From: Paenibacillus profundus
Lineage (GTDB): Bacteria; Bacillota; Bacilli; Paenibacillales; Paenibacillaceae
Assembly: GCF_021369635.1 (NCBI RefSeq)
Contig: NZ_JAJNBZ010000020.1
Coordinates: 58,967-122,966, forward strand
Length of the DNA stretch: 64,000 nucleotides
Direction: 5' to 3'
The notes beneath the pieces are model-generated. The model made no database searches, was not told the DNA's origin, and saw nothing but the letters and a program-made list of their open reading frames with translations. The translations under genes were made by a program, and so were the position numbers. Position 1 is the stretch's first letter, and every line of letters starts with the position of its first letter. This document shows positions 62,302 through 64,000 of the stretch, piece after piece.

Positions 62302-62451
62302 ATGTTTGCGCTATTAAAAGACGAATCTTTGTTAGAAGCTTATCAAGAAGCGCTCCGCATGGAGTTGGAGCCTTCTTTCCTAGAGCTGCTGCGCATTGAA
62401 ATCGAGAGCAGGAAGCAGGGCGGCAGCCATCTTCATCACACAACGCAATAA
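62302..62451 (+). CDS. sda: Sda-like sporulation histidine kinase inhibitor
   Basis: A 49-residue protein (MFALLKDESLLEAYQEALRM at the start). The pattern LL-x-AY-x-x-A-x-x-x-x-L-x-x-x-F-L-x-L-x-x-x-E-I-x-x-R is the two-helix hairpin of Sda: B. subtilis Sda has [21 protein letters not shown]. In Bacilli Sda binds KinA and blocks sporulation after DNA replication problems. The last ten residues (a Gly/His-rich tail) lack similarity. The ribosome site is only fair (AGAGAGC). It begins 11 bases after the malic enzyme stop and a terminator follows, so it is in the same transcript. Confidence 0.8.
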   Translation: MFALLKDESLLEAYQEALRMELEPSFLELLRIEIESRKQGGSHLHHTTQ

Positions 62452-62487
62452 AGAAAAATTCACATTCGTGTGAAACATACATCCAAC

Positions 62488-62527
62488 AAGCCATCTTTCG
62501 ACAGCAGTGAAGAAAGATGGCTTTGTT
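62488..62527 (+). terminator. Rho-independent terminator after sda
   Basis: AAGCCATCTTTC (62488-62499) pairs with GAAAGATGGCTT (62512-62523), then TGTTT. A small TTCACA-TTCG-TGTGAA dyad precedes it at 62459-62474. Confidence 0.85.
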
Positions 62528-62601
62528 TATATATGGAACAAGAAAGCTATAAAAACACCCATTTTTCACCTGAAAAATACCATAAATATCAAACGTTTAT
62601 A

Positions 62602-62629
62602 TTGACGAGACGGCATAAATATATACAAT
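62602..62629 (+). promoter_or_regulatory. Candidate promoter of the last ABC gene
   Basis: TTGACG (62602-62607), 16 bases, TACAAT (62624-62629) in an AT-rich region after the terminator. The leader would be about 130 bases. Confidence 0.5.
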
Positions 62630-62763
62630 TATGTCAATGGCACGTTACTGGGTTCATGCTTTTGTGCGTTAAATCATAAAAGCGGTAATTGACCATCGGT
62701 GCGTCGCATTAGTGCAGGTTATAATTCAGCCCATATCGAGGGAGAAGAAAGGGGAAAGCAATT

Positions 62764-63828
62764 ATGAAGTCAAGTCGTCATTTCGTTCTAGCGGGGATTC
62801 TTACGGTAATGATGCTGTTCACTGCAGCTTGCGGCGGCAGTGAAGCAACCAACGGAGGGGATGCAGGAGCCGGGAACTCGTCTACCGCAGTTGGTTCAGA
62901 CACGAAAAAAGAAGCGGCAGGCAAAGTGAAAATCGGCGTAGCGCAGGTCGTAAACCATACGTCGCTTGATGAAGCATACAAAGGATTTCTTCAAGCGCTC
63001 AAGGATAACGGATATGTCGAAGGCGACAATCTGGAAATCGATTATCAGAACGCGCAGGGAGACAACTCGAATGCGGCAACGATAGCGCAGAAATTTGCTA
63101 CGGGTGGCGTTGACCTTATATTAGGCATCGGCACCTCTGTGTCTCAAGCGGCGGCAAAGGAAGCGCAGGATATCCCGGTTCTGTTTACTGCTGTAACGGA
63201 CCCGATTGGGGCAGGCTTGGTGAAGAGTATGGAGAGTCCGGGCGGTAACGTGACGGGAACGACCGACCTGCACCCGGAAGCGATTTCGAAGCTGATGGAG
63301 TTTATCAAGAACAATGTGAAGGACGTAACGGCGGTCGGCATATTAGCCAACGAAGGCGAGCAAAACACGATCGTGAACGTGACGCAAGCGGAGGAGGCGC
63401 TGACAAAGCTGGGCTTAACCGTTCATAAAGCGCCGGTCACGAACAGCTCTGAAGTGAAGCAGGCTGCCGAATCGCTTATTGGCAAGGTGCAGGCAATCTA
63501 TGTGCCTTCCGACAATACGGTGGTCAGCGCATTAAGCGCTGCGGTTGGCGTAGCGAATGACAACAAAATTCCGCTGTTTGTGGCAGAGAAGGATTCGGTC
63601 AAGAACGGCGGTGTGGCATCCTATGGCTTTGAATATTTCGATCTTGGTTACACGACAGGCAAAATGGCAGTAGAAATATTGAAGGATGGCAAGAAGGCGT
63701 CGGATATCGCGGCCAAATTCCCTGAATCGCTTGATCTTGCCTTGAACTTGAAGGCTGCGGCAGCGCAAGGCTTTGAAGTGTCGGATGCGCTAAAACAAGA
63801 AGTGAAGCCAGATAACTTATTCGAATAA
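62764..63828 (+). CDS. ABC transporter substrate-binding lipoprotein (ABC_sub_bind/TrpX-like)
   Basis: A 354-residue extracellular binding protein of the PF04392 type. The lipobox is MLFTAACGG (Cys near 22), followed by a Gly/Ser/Thr linker. The core shows VKIGVAQVVNHTSLDEAYKGFLQALKDNGYVEGDNLEIDYQNAQGD, LILGIGTSVSQAAAKEAQDIPVLFTAVTDPIGAGLV and SYGFEYFDLGYTTGKMAVEILKDGKK. Relatives bind tryptophan or other aromatic amino acids. GAGGGAGAAGAAAGGGG lies before the ATG. Its permease and ATPase are not in the window and probably follow it. Confidence 0.88.
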   Translation: MKSSRHFVLAGILTVMMLFTAACGGSEATNGGDAGAGNSSTAVGSDTKKEAAGKVKIGVAQVVNHTSLDEAYKGFLQALKDNGYVEGDNLEIDYQNAQGDNSNAATIAQKFATGGVDLILGIGTSVSQAAAKEAQDIPVLFTAVTDPIGAGLVKSMESPGGNVTGTTDLHPEAISKLMEFIKNNVKDVTAVGILANEGEQNTIVNVTQAEEALTKLGLTVHKAPVTNSSEVKQAAESLIGKVQAIYVPSDNTVVSALSAAVGVANDNKIPLFVAEKDSVKNGGVASYGFEYFDLGYTTGKMAVEILKDGKKASDIAAKFPESLDLALNLKAAAAQGFEVSDALKQEVKPDNLFE

Positions 63829-64000
63829 AAGCGATATCGCATCTGCCGAGGTACTGAGCGGAACGAAATGTATGGTCGGCAAGAACGGTCGGCAAGGTGA
63901 CGGCACGTTGTCCGGTGAAGACGGATAATACGACCTGCATCATTGGAGGCCACTGAAAAAGTCCCTTAGTCCTGAAAGAGACCATTCTTCATTTTTTTGA
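63829..64000. other. Tail of the window, non-coding as far as visible
   Basis: It contains a short direct repeat GGTCGGCAAG (63872 and 63884 regions) and a final T-rich end. No start codon with a ribosome site leads into a long frame. A downstream gene would begin beyond 64000. Confidence 0.35.

Noticed and set aside
62470..62679. Open frame spanning the sda terminator
   Set aside because: It runs through the terminator hairpin and the promoter candidate and has no ribosome site.

Overview
The window looks like chromosomal DNA of a spore-forming Firmicute of the Paenibacillus type. This rests on strong AGGAGG-type ribosome sites, a T-box leader, the alaS-ireB-ruvX-DUF1292-mltG-U32-U32 gene order known from Bacillales, a class II GalT, a YwiC-family protein, a YesM/YesN-type two-component pair and an Sda-type sporulation checkpoint protein. 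I see no rRNA, tRNA, CRISPR array, prophage or insertion sequence.

Region by region. (1) 1-8.0 kb is a conserved housekeeping block: T-box leader, alaS, ireB, ruvX, two overlapping DUF1292 genes, mltG and the two U32 tRNA-hydroxylation proteins (trhP1, trhP2). (2) 8.4-15.2 kb holds a chemoreceptor, a class B penicillin-binding protein (pbpI-like), an AI-2E permease and a polysaccharide deacetylase. (3) 15.7-21.4 kb is a complete oligopeptide ABC operon, oppABCDF. (4) 21.8-25.7 kb (minus strand) is a FecCD/BtuCD-type permease, ATPase and binding protein, with a ferrochelatase-family gene as the last cistron. This suggests haem, iron or porphyrin handling. (5) 26.0-34.4 kb is mixed: a methyltransferase plus a GT2 glycosyltransferase, ilvD, a translationally coupled PLP-fold protein and aldonolactone-oxidase-type flavoprotein, a membrane acyltransferase, and ywiC near a perfect FNR-type site. 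(6) 34.5-40.1 kb holds kdgK and kdgA, then a YesM-type kinase and YesN-type regulator. (7) 40.5-46.6 kb holds a two-gene 2-oxoacid:ferredoxin oxidoreductase made of gamma-delta and alpha-beta fusions, then a sirtuin packed against an FGGY sugar kinase. (8) 46.8-52.8 kb is a Leloir galactose locus: a divergent AraC regulator, then galK, galE, galT and a mutarotase-like gene. (9) 53.0-62.5 kb holds a lipoprotein with a copper-amine-oxidase-type domain, then an IclR regulator diverging from a PotABCD-type ABC transporter with an M20 peptidase, a malic enzyme with an ACT domain, and a short unlisted sda-like gene. (10) From 62.6 kb there is a promoter and a second, different ABC binding lipoprotein whose partners lie beyond the window.

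Two dispersed non-coding elements stand out. One is a palindrome of the type GTTCAAAAAG/CTTTTTGAAC upstream of several unrelated genes (10.6, 48.0, 55.5 and 56.8 kb). The other is a 24-bp conserved segment (GGCCTCGA...TTTTCTCATT) upstream of the sirtuin and of the 53-kb lipoprotein. No wholly new multi-gene system is certain. The best candidates for unusual biology are the fused oxidoreductase, the ferrochelatase inside an uptake operon, the PLP-fold/flavoprotein pair, and sda placed directly behind a malic enzyme.
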